Below are positions 34,324 through 43,943 of a stretch of DNA of 62,074 bases, in pieces. The notes beneath the pieces were generated by a model. It made no database searches. It was given only the letters and a program-made list of their open reading frames with translations, and was not told the DNA's origin. The first letter of the stretch is position 1; each line of letters starts with the position of its first letter. The translations under genes were made by a program, and so were the position numbers. The stretch is from the NCBI GenBank assembly GCA_021324935.1, contig JAJPIE010000020.1:1-62074 (forward strand), given 5' to 3'. This stretch comes from Acidobacteriota bacterium. GTDB taxonomy: Bacteria; Acidobacteriota; Terriglobia; Acidiferrales; UBA7541.

Positions 34324-34656
34324 ATGCTCTCCGAACACGACTTCCAGAAAAAGGCCGATGCCGCCTTCGACGATTTGAAAAAACGCCTTCTGAAATTGAG
34401 CGACGCCTATGGCTTCGACGTGGAAGGTGAGAGCGGCAAGCTGGAAGTAATTTTCGAGGAACCTCAATCCGCAAAGTTCGTCATCTCACCGAATACACCG
34501 ATTCGCGAAATCTGGATTTCTGCGCTCTCCACCAGCTTCAAGCTCGGCTGGTCGGAAGCCCGCAGCACATTCGTATTGGAAAAAACCGGCGAGGACCTTT
34601 ACGGCGTGATGAGCCGCGTGATCTCGCAACAATTAGGCACTCAGGTGACCGTATGA
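34324..34656 (+). CDS. cyaY: Frataxin-like iron-binding protein (CyaY family)
   Basis: 110 residues, the CyaY/frataxin size. Acidic N-terminal helix LSEHDFQKKADAAFDDLKKR, then GDVEG-type strand (FDVEGESGKLEVIFEE), QSAKFVISPNTPIREIWISA, SFKLGWSEARSTFVLEKTGE and a final helix VMSRVISQQL. These match the frataxin alpha-beta fold: acidic ridge, I-x-x-N/P-x-x-x-x-Q/E-I-W-ISA motif and C-terminal helix. Frataxins deliver iron for Fe-S cluster assembly or haem and regulate the cysteine desulfurase. Finding it inside a thiol-redox and cytochrome-c maturation operon is unusual. ATG 34324 is preferred to the ORF start 34294, which overlaps the previous gene. It overlaps the next gene by four bases. Confidence 0.82.
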   Translation: MLSEHDFQKKADAAFDDLKKRLLKLSDAYGFDVEGESGKLEVIFEEPQSAKFVISPNTPIREIWISALSTSFKLGWSEARSTFVLEKTGEDLYGVMSRVISQQLGTQVTV

Positions 34657-35198
34657 AAGGTAGCGCTGCGTTATGTTCGGTGATGCTGCTCGTGATCTGC
34701 CTGCTGGTTTCACCGGGGGTGGGCTCACAGACGCCTTCCGGCAAGGATGTGACTTCCCTGGAAGTCTATACTTCCCACGACCCGGTCGCGCGCGGCATGA
34801 CATTCCAGGTTGCCGTGGTGGTGAAGATTCGCAACGGCTTTCACGTGAACGCCCGCGAAGTCACCGAGGATTATCTGATTCCCACGGATTTGCGTCTGGA
34901 GGCTCCCGCTGGCTTCAAGCTGGGAACGATTTCCTATCCAAAGGGCACACTGAAGACGTTCAGCTTTTCCAAAAACAAACAGCTCAACGTCTACACCGAT
35001 GAAGTTGTGATTCGAGTTCCTCTAACCGCGCTCGCCACCGCTCCGCTCGGCCCCCAACATCTTCCTATGAAACTGCATTACCAGGCGTGCAGCAACGAGA
35101 TTTGCTTGCCGCCGGTAACCAAGGACGTTGATCCAGCGATCAACGTCGTTGCCAGCAAATCCGAAGCAAGAACCGCGAATGCGCAGTTCTTCAAGTAA
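34653..35198 (+). CDS. Free-standing DsbD N-terminal (alpha) domain protein
   Basis: 181 residues with a signal peptide (LCSVMLLVICLLVSPGVGSQ) and an immunoglobulin-like domain. The redox pair is YQACSNEICLPPV (Cys146 and Cys151), matching the CX4-5C of DsbD alpha domains, and the NGFHVNAREV segment is typical. In E. coli, alpha, the membrane beta and gamma domains are one protein; here beta is CcdA, gamma-like is the TlpA gene and alpha is this gene, so DsbD appears to be split into an operon. It presumably passes electrons to substrate proteins in the periplasm. ATGA overlap with cyaY. Followed by a hairpin at 35201. Confidence 0.85.
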   Translation: MKGSAALCSVMLLVICLLVSPGVGSQTPSGKDVTSLEVYTSHDPVARGMTFQVAVVVKIRNGFHVNAREVTEDYLIPTDLRLEAPAGFKLGTISYPKGTLKTFSFSKNKQLNVYTDEVVIRVPLTALATAPLGPQHLPMKLHYQACSNEICLPPVTKDVDPAINVVASKSEARTANAQFFK

Positions 35199-35200
35199 GG

Positions 35201-35222
35201 AGCGCAGGCTTCAGCCTGTGTT
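35201..35222 (+). terminator. Hairpin after DsbD-alpha gene
   Basis: AGCGCAGGC / GCCTGTGTT nine-base stem with two G-T pairs and a TTCA loop, directly after the stop codon. No T-run follows. The core CAGGCTTCAGCCTG is a palindromic form that is often repeated in bacterial genomes; only this copy is perfect here, with a related hairpin (CCCGCTTCAGGCGGG) at 1301. Confidence 0.4.
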
Positions 35223-35305
35223 GCTTCGCCTTTCCAATTCTACTCTTCCATCGGCGGCTCGCAGCCACTCCGCATCCTTTATCCCATTTACTCTCTTACC
35301 TTCCC

Positions 35306-36778
35306 CTACTTCCACTCTTTCAGCGCGTCGCGCAACCGCCGCACCACCCGCTCCTGCCCCAGCACCACCATCGTGTCAAACAATGGCGGCGCCACGGCCT
35401 GGCCGACAATCGCCACGCGCGTCGCGTTGATCAGCAATCCCGCTTTCACGCCGCCTTCTTCGGCGACCTTGCGCGAAGCGTGGTCGCAGGCGTCGTGATT
35501 CCACTCCGTCAGCGCCCCAAGGGCGTCGGCCAACTTGGCCAGCAGCCCCGGCACTTTCTCGTCCTTCCAGAACTTCGCCTTTGCCGCCGGGTCGATCGCG
35601 AATTCATCGCTGAAAAAAGCCCGCGACCAACTCGAGAAATCAGGCAGCAGCCGAACGCGTGGCCGCAGCAGATCCACGGTGCGTGAAAACCACTCGTGCC
35701 CTGCACCTGCCGCCCATTCATCCTTCCACAATCCATCCTCTTTCAGTCGTGCCTCAACCTCCGGCAGCAAATCCTCAATCGGCAGCTTTTGCAGATACTG
35801 CGTGTTGAACCACTCCAGTTTGGCCCGGTCAAACACTCCATTCGTGCGGCTCACACCTTCCAGCGAAAACTTTTCCAGCAGATCGGACGTGCGCAGATAT
35901 TCCTCGTCGCCGCCCGGGGACCACCCCAACAGCGCCAGAAAGTTGCGAAACGCCTCCGGCAAAAATCCCTCGCGGCGGTACATGTTCACATCCGTCGCTC
36001 CGTGCCGCTTCGAGAGCCGTGACTTGTCTGGCCCCAGGATCAGCGGCACGTGCGCAAAAATCGGCGGCTCTGCTCCCAGCGCCCGATAGAGCAGCACCTG
36101 CTTTGGCGTATTCGAGATGTGGTCCGCGCCGCGAATCACGTGCGTGATGCGCATGTCGATGTCGTCGGCCACGACGCTCATCTGGTACATGGCCTGGCCG
36201 AACTCCTCGCTCTCTTTTCCGGAACGCAGCAGCACAAAATCTTCGATCTCGTCGTTGGAAAATTCGCGCTCGCCGAAAACCGCGTCATAAAACTTCGTCG
36301 TGCCCCCCACCGGCACCTTGAAGCGCACCGCCGGTTTTGTGCCGGGGGTCGAAGGCTTCCCCTCACGGCAAGTACAGCGCGTGATCTTACGCACCTTCAC
36401 GCTCTCGGCGCCCTCTTCGGCGTGGTCCCCTCCCACGTACTTTTCCGGCGGGCAGTAGCACAGGAACGCGTGCCCGCTGGCGAGCACCTTCCGTCCCATT
36501 TCGCGGTAAAACTCAGTGCGCTGCGACTGGTAAAACGGTCCTTCGTCCCAATCCACCCCCAGCCACTTCAGGCCTTCGATGATGCCTGTGACTAGTTCCG
36601 GCTTGTTGCGCTCGGCATCCGTGTCCTCGATGCGCAGAATCATCGTCCCGCGCCGTTTGCGCGCAAACAGCCAGTTGAACAGCGCCGTCCGCGCCCCGCC
36701 CACATGCAAATACCCGGTCGGAGAGGGCGCAAACCGCACCCGCACCTCGCTCGCTGTTGTCTCTTTTGTTTCTGTCAT
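35306..36778 (-). CDS. gltX: Glutamyl-tRNA synthetase
   Basis: Class I aminoacyl-tRNA synthetase, 490 residues, normal bacterial GluRS length. FAPSPTGYLHVGGARTALFN contains the HIGH-type signature HVGG, ILRIEDTDAERN follows, and DKSRLSKRHGATDV contains the KLSKR-type KMSKS loop. A zinc-type Cys cluster is present in the middle (CYCPPEKY, then CTCREGK). C-terminal anticodon-binding helical domain is full length. It charges tRNA-Glu and, in bacteria that use GatCAB, also tRNA-Gln. Divergent from, and overlapped at its start by, the remains of an amidohydrolase gene. Confidence 0.96.
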   Translation of the reverse strand: MTETKETTASEVRVRFAPSPTGYLHVGGARTALFNWLFARKRRGTMILRIEDTDAERNKPELVTGIIEGLKWLGVDWDEGPFYQSQRTEFYREMGRKVLASGHAFLCYCPPEKYVGGDHAEEGAESVKVRKITRCTCREGKPSTPGTKPAVRFKVPVGGTTKFYDAVFGEREFSNDEIEDFVLLRSGKESEEFGQAMYQMSVVADDIDMRITHVIRGADHISNTPKQVLLYRALGAEPPIFAHVPLILGPDKSRLSKRHGATDVNMYRREGFLPEAFRNFLALLGWSPGGDEEYLRTSDLLEKFSLEGVSRTNGVFDRAKLEWFNTQYLQKLPIEDLLPEVEARLKEDGLWKDEWAAGAGHEWFSRTVDLLRPRVRLLPDFSSWSRAFFSDEFAIDPAAKAKFWKDEKVPGLLAKLADALGALTEWNHDACDHASRKVAEEGGVKAGLLINATRVAIVGQAVAPPLFDTMVVLGQERVVRRLRDALKEWK

Positions 36779-36829
36779 GGTCTGCCGTTTCCCGTTCGAA
36801 TCTCAGAAACGTCCAGTTTAGCGAAACCT

Positions 36830-38115
36830 GCATGGAGCCGTCCAACCCGGTCATCAAACGCAGAAGTGCTAGACTTCGTCCCCACTCTAGGGGCGGGTGC
36901 CATAATCGACAGAAGGGGCCAATTTCTAATCACCCGCCTTTGGGACATGCACGTACACTCCTTTTCCAAAGGCCTGCCCGACCATCTTTTTCCGATGTTC
37001 ATCGCCAATGGAGTCACGGAAATCCGAGACATGGGCGGGAACATCCCGTTGCCGGAAGTCGCGCGAATCAAACAGGAAATTGCCTCCGGCTCCCGGCTGG
37101 GCCCGGAGATCAATGCCGCCGGCCCGATTCTCGAAGGAGAGCAGCCATTCCGGCCGTTCTCCATTTCCGTGAAAAATGAACTGGAGGCGCCCCTGGCGGC
37201 CTCCCAACTCGTCGAACAGGGCGCTGAATTCCTCAAGGGTTACAACACCTTATCCAGGCCCGCGTATCCAGGCATCGCCGCGCAAGCGAAACAACTTCGC
37301 GTCTCCTTTGTAGGGCACATCCCGGACAGCATTACTCCCGCGGAAGCTTCCGACCCGGGCCAGAAAAGCATTGAGCATTTGTGGAGGATTCCCAACAATG
37401 TTGTCGCGAGACCAGAAAAACTCAAGATACTTTCCACCGACGCCGCGAACGCCCAAAACCCAAAAGCAGCCCGAGAGCTTCACTCCCAGTCGAATGAGAT
37501 CATTCTCGCTGACTACGATCAAACAAAGGCCCGTAAACTCCACGCGAAATATTCTCGAAACCAGACTTGGCAGACACCCACGCTCGTCGTCTTGCGGTCT
37601 TATGCTTCGATACACGATCCCGCACTCCGGCAGGACCCGCGCATGGCGTACTTTTCTGAAGATCTGCGGAAATTTTGGGGCTCCATGGGCGGCAGTCCAG
37701 ACCCACGAAACGGCGACGTTCAAAGGAGACTATTCCAACATGACATTGAAATTGTTCGCTCCATGCACGCCGCAGGCGTGCCACTGCTGGCCGGAACGGA
37801 TACTCTCAATCCCTACACCTACCCGGGCTTTAGTCTCCCGGAAGAGCTTCAACTGCTCGTCTCTGCCGGACTCTCGCCCGCTGAGGCCCTGCAAAACGCG
37901 ACCCTGCGGGCAGCGCAATTTCTTGGCGTCGAGAGAAATTACGGATCTGTTGAGCCCGGCAAGGTGGCAAATCTGGTTTTGCTGGATGCGAATCCGTTGG
38001 ACGACATCTCGAATGTTCAAAAATCCGCGCGGTTATTCTCCGCGGGCGATTTCTCGACCGGGCTGTTTTGGATGATATGCTCGCACTGCAGCGGGTAGCA
38101 CGGCCGCAGCGCTGA
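36830..38115 (+). pseudogene. Decayed amidohydrolase: truncated start and frameshift
   Basis: The body is a metal-dependent amidohydrolase of the secreted acidobacterial type: LWDMHVHS (metal His pair), EFLKGYN (metal-bridging Lys position), FVGHIPDSI and SIEHLWRI (metal His), and LAGTDTLNP (catalytic Asp) are all present. But about 60 residues expected before RGQFLITRLWDMHVH (signal peptide and first beta strands) are missing; the DNA there runs into gltX. Near the end, the reading frame breaks in an A5 run at 38019-38023: with one more A the frame would continue KIRAVILRGRFLDRAVLDDM to a stop at 38113-38115, a good family C-terminus, whereas the current frame ends at 38098. Two independent lesions point to a dead gene. 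Confidence 0.82.
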
Positions 38116-38158
38116 TTTATTCCTCATGCCACCTCAGCGACGCACGTCCTGCGCACGC

Positions 38159-39823
38159 TTAGTTTCCCGTGTAGACGATACGCCAGATGGAATTCGAGCC
38201 GTCATCACTCACCAGGAGCGAGCCATCTGGCGCCACCGTGATGCCCACCGGCCTGCCCCACACGTGCCCATTGTCTAAGGCAAAGCCGGTCACAAAATCT
38301 TCGTACTCGCCGCTAGCTCGCCCGGTATGGTGCATGGGTACTCGAATCACCTCATAGCCCGCGCGCACGGCCCGGTTCCACGAGCCATGTTCGGACGCAA
38401 ATATATCGCCCTGGTACTCCGCCGGAAATTGTGCGCCCTCGTAAAACGTCAATTGCAGCGAGGCGTTGTGAGGCTGCAGCAACACGTCCGGTACCAGCGC
38501 CTTTTCCTTCAGCTCCAGATGCTTGCCTGCGTGTCGCGGATCCTGGTGCCCGCCGATATACCACCAAGGCCATCCATAAAACCCGCCTTCCGCGACGTGA
38601 GTGATGTAGTCCGGCACCAGGTTGTCGCCCAAGCCGTCGCGTTCGTTTACCGAGCACCAGAGTTCGTGCGTGTGGGGATTTATGGCCAGGCCGCCGCCTG
38701 CATTCCGAATTCCGTACGCATAAATTTGCATTCCGGTGCCGTCGGGGTTGAACTCGAGGATATCCGCGCGGTTCTTTTCCTCTGGCGTGGTGTCCGGATC
38801 GTCGAAGTTCGACGCGGAACCGACGGCGACGAACAGCTTCGTGCCATCGGCGGAAAATTGAATGTCGCGCGTCCAGTGCCCGCGGCCGTGCGGTAAATCC
38901 GCCAGAGGTTCAGCGGGCCCCGAAGCTTGCAGATCCCCTTTTTTGTAAGGGAGCCTGACGATGGCATCGGTATCGCCAACGTAAACCCACTTCGGACTGT
39001 CCCCCGGCGGATAGAAAGCAATGCCATAGGGACGGTTCAATCCGCTGGCGAATATAGCGCTTACTTTTGGCTTGCCGTCTGGGGTCATGCCGCGAAACAC
39101 CCGGATTTTGCCGCTGCTGCTTTCCGCCAGAAAAATATCTCCGTTGGGCGCCGTGCGCAGCAAGCGCGGATTGTCCAGCCCGGAGGCAAAGAGCTGCACT
39201 TGAAAGCCGGGGAGAGTCTTCGGCCATGCGCCGTCCGGGCGCGCAACTAGCTTCGGCCCGTTGTTGGAAGTGTCCGTTGCATACGGCTCGGGCAGTGTAT
39301 CTGTGCTGATCTTTCGCACTTTGCCCGGCTCTTCAAACCGGAAATCGGTGAATGGCGCCGCCGGAGGCGGCGCGTTCGTCTTCACCGGTACATATTTTTC
39401 CCCTGCCACGGGAGTGCTCGTGCTCGCCGAATTCTTCAGGGTCCTCACGTAGGATACGATTCGCCAGCGGTCTTCTTCCGAGAGTGAGTTCCACGGCGGC
39501 ATCCCGTTCTTGATTGACCCCGAGGTGATGAACCAGAAAACTTCCCCCTCGGGGACGGTCTGCGTAGGACCTTCCCTCAAGGATGGAACGTTGCCGGTTC
39601 CCTGGCCGTTCTCCCCGTGGCATCCGGCACAGTTCGCTGCATACAGTTTCGCACCAGCCGAAGCCCCCGCCATCTGCCCGGCAAACGGGTTATTTTGTTC
39701 CGCACTTGCCGCCGGCGCGTTATGAAAGTGCGCGTCTTGGGCAAGCAGTTGCGTGGCCAGGAATCCGGCACCGCCGGCAAACCCAGCAAGCAGGGCATAG
39801 CGGACGACGAAGCAGATTTTCAC
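38159..39823 (-). CDS. Cytochrome c-PQQ-type dehydrogenase fusion, secreted
   Basis: 554 residues. Signal peptide (ICFVVRYALLAGFAGGAGFL), then a class I cytochrome c domain with NCAGCHG (Cys65, Cys68, His69) and the Met ligand in KNGMPPWN, then a six-bladed sorbosone/glucose dehydrogenase (GSDH) domain with GRGHWTRDIQFSADG, IYAYGIRNAGGGLAINPHT and WSVNERDGLGDN in the form CSVNERDGLGDN. The GSDH domain oxidises an aldose or polyol with PQQ and passes electrons to the fused haem. Start GTG 39823 has GTTGGAGGAATATC upstream. It may feed the respiratory chain from periplasmic sugars. PQQ use is assumed from the family. Confidence 0.92.
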   Translation of the reverse strand: MKICFVVRYALLAGFAGGAGFLATQLLAQDAHFHNAPAASAEQNNPFAGQMAGASAGAKLYAANCAGCHGENGQGTGNVPSLREGPTQTVPEGEVFWFITSGSIKNGMPPWNSLSEEDRWRIVSYVRTLKNSASTSTPVAGEKYVPVKTNAPPPAAPFTDFRFEEPGKVRKISTDTLPEPYATDTSNNGPKLVARPDGAWPKTLPGFQVQLFASGLDNPRLLRTAPNGDIFLAESSSGKIRVFRGMTPDGKPKVSAIFASGLNRPYGIAFYPPGDSPKWVYVGDTDAIVRLPYKKGDLQASGPAEPLADLPHGRGHWTRDIQFSADGTKLFVAVGSASNFDDPDTTPEEKNRADILEFNPDGTGMQIYAYGIRNAGGGLAINPHTHELWCSVNERDGLGDNLVPDYITHVAEGGFYGWPWWYIGGHQDPRHAGKHLELKEKALVPDVLLQPHNASLQLTFYEGAQFPAEYQGDIFASEHGSWNRAVRAGYEVIRVPMHHTGRASGEYEDFVTGFALDNGHVWGRPVGITVAPDGSLLVSDDGSNSIWRIVYTGN

Positions 39824-40276
39824 GATATTCCTCCAACAAAATTGGTCTTTGCCGGGCCGCAACTCGAAGGTGACTGGCTCGAGTCGCGCTGATTTAACTC
39901 TCAAATTCCCTTCGGGGCGGCCAGTGCCAGTGAAGGTTAGTGTGCGGCCAGCAACCGAAGTTATCGAGCTTTCGAGTCAACAAGTATAGTTGTTCGAATC
40001 CTGTGGGTGTATAAGAACAATTGGATCCCCAAGCCCAGATGGTCCGCAAACTAGCGAGTCATTGCCGGGGATTTTCACTTTCCCACCTCAGCCTCCCTTA
40101 GCCGGAAGCCTACTACCTCTTTCGCAACTGGTACTTTGGTGGGCTTGCGGCCTCATTTTTTCGTGCCTCATAATCCTAAGTGATTCGTTTTGTGTGCGGT
40201 TTGGGGTGGCACGGTCGAAGCCGTCCAGTGCGGCGCGCGGCGTTGTTTTCTTCTCCAGGTTCTCGCCCGTGTCCAT
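39824..40276. other. Divergent intergenic region, no gene seen
   Basis: 453 bases between the dehydrogenase and the c-di-GMP protein. A GTTCGAATCC sequence at 39992-40001 looks like a tRNA T-loop, but the flanking stem does not pair. A small ACGG/CCGT hairpin lies near 40210-40225. The region holds the promoters of both genes, none recognisable at consensus. Confidence 0.4.
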
Positions 40277-43200
40277 ATGGATACTTTTTCCAGCCTCTTC
40301 GCGTCTGCCTTCGCCCACGACACGACGAATGAGACTCGGATGGCTCAACACGTCATCGCCCTTGGCTTGCTGCTCGGAATGCTCCTGGTAGGGGCGTTTT
40401 TTGCCTATATTTATTCCCTGAAACGTCAGAACTATTTATTGTGCTGGACCCTCGGCTGGGCCTTTTACTCGCTGCACTATCTTGATCCGGCACTCTCGCC
40501 CTGGATCGGCACGAATTCCGCTCTCTCCGCTTTGAACCAGGCGTTCTTTGGCTTTGCGGGCCTGTGCTTTTTCCTCGGGGCACAGCTCTACACGCGCCAG
40601 AAGTTTTCCCTGAAGCCGACGATCGCCGCCGCGGTGGCGCTAGCCGCATGGTCCGCTGCCAATGCTTTCCACGCTTTCTCGATCTCCTCCTTCGTTCCCT
40701 CATCGCTGGTTTATATCGCCGTCGGCTACCTTTTCTGGCAGGAAAGCCGCCACCATGAAACCCTCGCCGACCGGCTCATTGGCACGGCATTCACGGCCTG
40801 GGGACTCATCATTCTGCTGTTTTTCGTGTTGCCCTCCGTGCAGCGGCTCATTGGGGACGCATTGCCGACGGTTTCGGCGATTCCGCTGGCTTTTGTCTGC
40901 ATGCTGCTGGTGATGGCGGTGTATGAAGAGGAAAAACGCCGGGTCGAGCGCAACATGCTGGCGCTATCGAATCTGAACCTGGCGACCTCGAGTTTTGTCG
41001 GCGGCGAAATTCAGCGCATGCTGGCCCAGGCTCTCGATCGCGTGCTGGGCGTCGTGCGGCTGCCTTCGGGCGCGCTGTTCCTGCACCACGGCGACACCAC
41101 GGGTCCAACCTCCGTGGTCTCCGCCGGGATCCCGGACGAATTCTGCCGCGCGACGCAGGAAGAGGGATTGGACGATTACCTCGTTGGCCTCGTCTCCCGC
41201 CTCGGCGGCCTGCTCGGCTTTCGTGATCTTCGCGACGATAATCTGACGGCCCTTGAAAACGACGAGCCGCTGCGCCGCTTCCGCGAACTGGCCCTCCAGC
41301 ACGGTCTCCGCAGTGTGGTGGTAATCAGCCTGCAAGCGAAGGAGCAAGCCTTCGGCTTGCTGCTGCTCGGCACGCCGGACAGCCGCCGGTTCACTTCCGC
41401 GGAATTGCGGCTCCTTCTCGCTCTGGGCCATCAGATCGGCATGGCCGTCGAAAACAGTTACCTGATCCAGCAGACCTCTCGGCGCTCGGAAGAATTGCAT
41501 GTGCTGAACGAAATCGGCCGCGCGCTCAGCTCCACGCTCAACAAGGAAGATCTGCTGCGGAAAATCTGCGAAGAGCTGCGCCGGCTGTTTGACGTGGACA
41601 ACCTGTATCTTGCCAGCCTCGACCCGGTTCGCGACGCCGTGAATTTCGACCTCGAAATGATTGACGGCGTGCGCATGCCCATGCGCTCGCGCCCAGGGGG
41701 AAATCACGTCACCGAATACATCATTCGCACCCGGCAGCCGGTCCTGATCCGCGAAAATTTCGTTACCGAAATCCGCAAGCTCGGCATCGAACCGATCCGC
41801 GCCTCCGGCTCCTTCTGCGGCGTGCCCCTGGTCGCCTACGACCAGGCCATCGGTGCCCTCTGCATCTTTTCCGACAACGAGCGCGCCTTTGACGAAGGGC
41901 ATCTGGAACTTCTTCGCGTCCTGGCCAGCGAAGCAAGCATCGCCATCGAAAACGCACGCCTTTTCCAGAATGAACGCACTCGCGCGCGCCACCTCAGCCT
42001 GCTCAATCTGATTTCGCGCGACGCCATCGCCACGCTCAATCCCGATGAAGTGCTCAGCAAGATTACCGAGCAGCTCGAAAACGGCTTGCACTACGACCAC
42101 ATCGGCATCGCCATGCTCGATTACACTACGCGCGAACTGGTGATTCAGGCCGAGAGCGGCAAGCGGCGCGGCGTTTTGGGCAAGCGCCTGCCGCTGGACA
42201 CTGGCTTGATTGGCCAGGTCGCGCGAACCGGTAAAGCCGCAACCTATCACTCGCTGCCGAACAACCAGAACGCCGTGAAACCCGTCTTGCCGGATTCCGC
42301 CGCCTCCATGGCCTTGCCCATTTTCTATGCGGATCACCTCCATGGCGTGCTCTACGTGGAAACCACGGACCATCTCGAATTTTCCGAGGAAGAATCGCTC
42401 CTGCTGCGCACCTTGGCTGACTTGATCTCCGGCGCCCTGCACAACGCGCTGACCTTCCAGAAAGCGCAGGAGCAAGCCATCACCGACGGTCTGACCGGCG
42501 TCAAGACGCACCGCTTCTTCATGGAGGCGCTCTCGTCCGAGTGGAAGCGTTCCTCGCGCGCGGGCCGCTCGTTTGCGCTCGTTTTGATGGACCTCGACCG
42601 CTTCAAGTTCGTCAACGATTTCTACGGCCACCTGGAGGGCGATCTCGTCTTGCAGCGCGTGGGCCAGATTCTCGAGGCGAATTGCCGCCGCTCCGACGTC
42701 GTGGCGCGATACGGCGGGGACGAATTCGTGATCCTCATGCCGGAAACGACGATGGAGCAGGCCCGGCAGCTTTCCTCGAAGCTGCGCGGCTGGGTTGCCG
42801 CCGATCCGCTCTTGCGCGAGAAGAACATCAGCGCCAGCTTTGGCATCGCGTGTTATCCACTGCACGGCGCTTCGCCGCAGGAATTAATTCAGGTCGCGGA
42901 CGCTTCGATGTATCTGTCGAAGCACCAGGGCGGCAACACCGTTTCCACCGCCGATCACGTGGACCCGAACGAAGCACGCCGCTGGAAACGCGACGTTCTG
43001 GAAGCCTACCTCGGCGTCACCCTCAAGCGTTTGTTCACCACCGGCCCCGACGCATTCGAGGAAATCTATCTTCGCCTTCGTCAATTCACCGATTCCCTGC
43101 CGCCCACCGATGCCACCGAACCGCCTTCGATCGACGGGCCGCGCGCGCTTCCCCAGTCGATCCTCGATACCGTCACTTCGCTCGCTTACGCGATCGACGC

Positions 43201-43756
43201 CAAGGATCAATACACCCAGGGCCACTCGCAGAAGGTTTCCGCGTATGCCGCGCTTCTGGCCGAGGCTCTGGGCATGAACGAGATGGAAGTCGAGGAAATC
43301 CGCCTTGGCGCCGTGCTGCACGACGTCGGCAAAGTCGGCATTCCGGAAGCCATCCTGAACAAAAGCGGCCCGCTGAATCTCGAAGAGTGGGACACCATGA
43401 AAACCCACGTCACCTTCGGCGGAAAATTGCTCGAGCCGCTGCTGCCTCTTGGCCGCATCCGCAAAATGGTTCTGCACCATCACGAATTCTTCGACGGCTC
43501 CGGCTACCCCGAGGCGCTGGCCGGCGAAACCATCCCGCTCGGCGCGCGCATCATCACCATCGCCGATTCCTACGACACGATCACCAGCGACCGCAGCTAT
43601 AAAAAAGGCCGCACCGCCGATCAGGCCCTTTCCGAACTCGAGCGCTGCGCCGGCACTCAATTCGATCCGCGTCTCGTGGAACTCTTCGTTCGCGCCATGC
43701 GCCAGCTCCCCAACCCCATCATCGAAGTCGCCTCTCTCCTCTCCCGCACGTCATGA
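40277..43756 (+). CDS. Membrane sensor with GAF, GGDEF and HD-GYP domains
   Basis: 1159 residues from ATG 40277 (GTG/TTG-led ORF starts further upstream and another ATG at 40337 are possible). About seven N-terminal helices (residues about 20-220) form a membrane sensor, then three GAF-like domains (about 245-400, 430-570, 595-745). The diguanylate cyclase has VARYGGDEFVILMPE (GGDEF at about 813) with an I-site RRSD just before it, so product inhibition is possible. The HD-GYP phosphodiesterase has LHDVGKVGIPEAIL (HD at about 1015) and HHEFFDGSGYPEAL (GYP at about 1075), both intact. It could therefore both make and degrade c-di-GMP, set by the sensed signal. Signal unknown. Confidence 0.93.
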   Translation: MDTFSSLFASAFAHDTTNETRMAQHVIALGLLLGMLLVGAFFAYIYSLKRQNYLLCWTLGWAFYSLHYLDPALSPWIGTNSALSALNQAFFGFAGLCFFLGAQLYTRQKFSLKPTIAAAVALAAWSAANAFHAFSISSFVPSSLVYIAVGYLFWQESRHHETLADRLIGTAFTAWGLIILLFFVLPSVQRLIGDALPTVSAIPLAFVCMLLVMAVYEEEKRRVERNMLALSNLNLATSSFVGGEIQRMLAQALDRVLGVVRLPSGALFLHHGDTTGPTSVVSAGIPDEFCRATQEEGLDDYLVGLVSRLGGLLGFRDLRDDNLTALENDEPLRRFRELALQHGLRSVVVISLQAKEQAFGLLLLGTPDSRRFTSAELRLLLALGHQIGMAVENSYLIQQTSRRSEELHVLNEIGRALSSTLNKEDLLRKICEELRRLFDVDNLYLASLDPVRDAVNFDLEMIDGVRMPMRSRPGGNHVTEYIIRTRQPVLIRENFVTEIRKLGIEPIRASGSFCGVPLVAYDQAIGALCIFSDNERAFDEGHLELLRVLASEASIAIENARLFQNERTRARHLSLLNLISRDAIATLNPDEVLSKITEQLENGLHYDHIGIAMLDYTTRELVIQAESGKRRGVLGKRLPLDTGLIGQVARTGKAATYHSLPNNQNAVKPVLPDSAASMALPIFYADHLHGVLYVETTDHLEFSEEESLLLRTLADLISGALHNALTFQKAQEQAITDGLTGVKTHRFFMEALSSEWKRSSRAGRSFALVLMDLDRFKFVNDFYGHLEGDLVLQRVGQILEANCRRSDVVARYGGDEFVILMPETTMEQARQLSSKLRGWVAADPLLREKNISASFGIACYPLHGASPQELIQVADASMYLSKHQGGNTVSTADHVDPNEARRWKRDVLEAYLGVTLKRLFTTGPDAFEEIYLRLRQFTDSLPPTDATEPPSIDGPRALPQSILDTVTSLAYAIDAKDQYTQGHSQKVSAYAALLAEALGMNEMEVEEIRLGAVLHDVGKVGIPEAILNKSGPLNLEEWDTMKTHVTFGGKLLEPLLPLGRIRKMVLHHHEFFDGSGYPEALAGETIPLGARIITIADSYDTITSDRSYKKGRTADQALSELERCAGTQFDPRLVELFVRAMRQLPNPIIEVASLLSRTS

Positions 43757-43943
43757 CCTTAAGTCTCTCCGGCCGCCCTATCTCGGCTTGAACCCTGGCC
43801 TTTGGACGGGGTTGTCGAACATTGTTATTCCATGAGATATTTGTACCCGGAATCACTTCCACAGGCGTCCATGAAGCAGCTACCCATGCACACGCGACTT
43901 GAGTAGCAAGTGCCGCCGTTTGCAAACGATTCAGGAGAGACCA

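Noticed and set aside
39991..40001. tRNA T-loop-like sequence GTTCGAATCC
   Set aside because: Flanking bases do not form a T-stem and there is no acceptor or anticodon stem.
40964..42865. 633-residue minus-strand ORF
   Set aside because: Shadow of the c-di-GMP gene on the other strand; composition is typical of antisense reading in GC-rich DNA and no motif is present.
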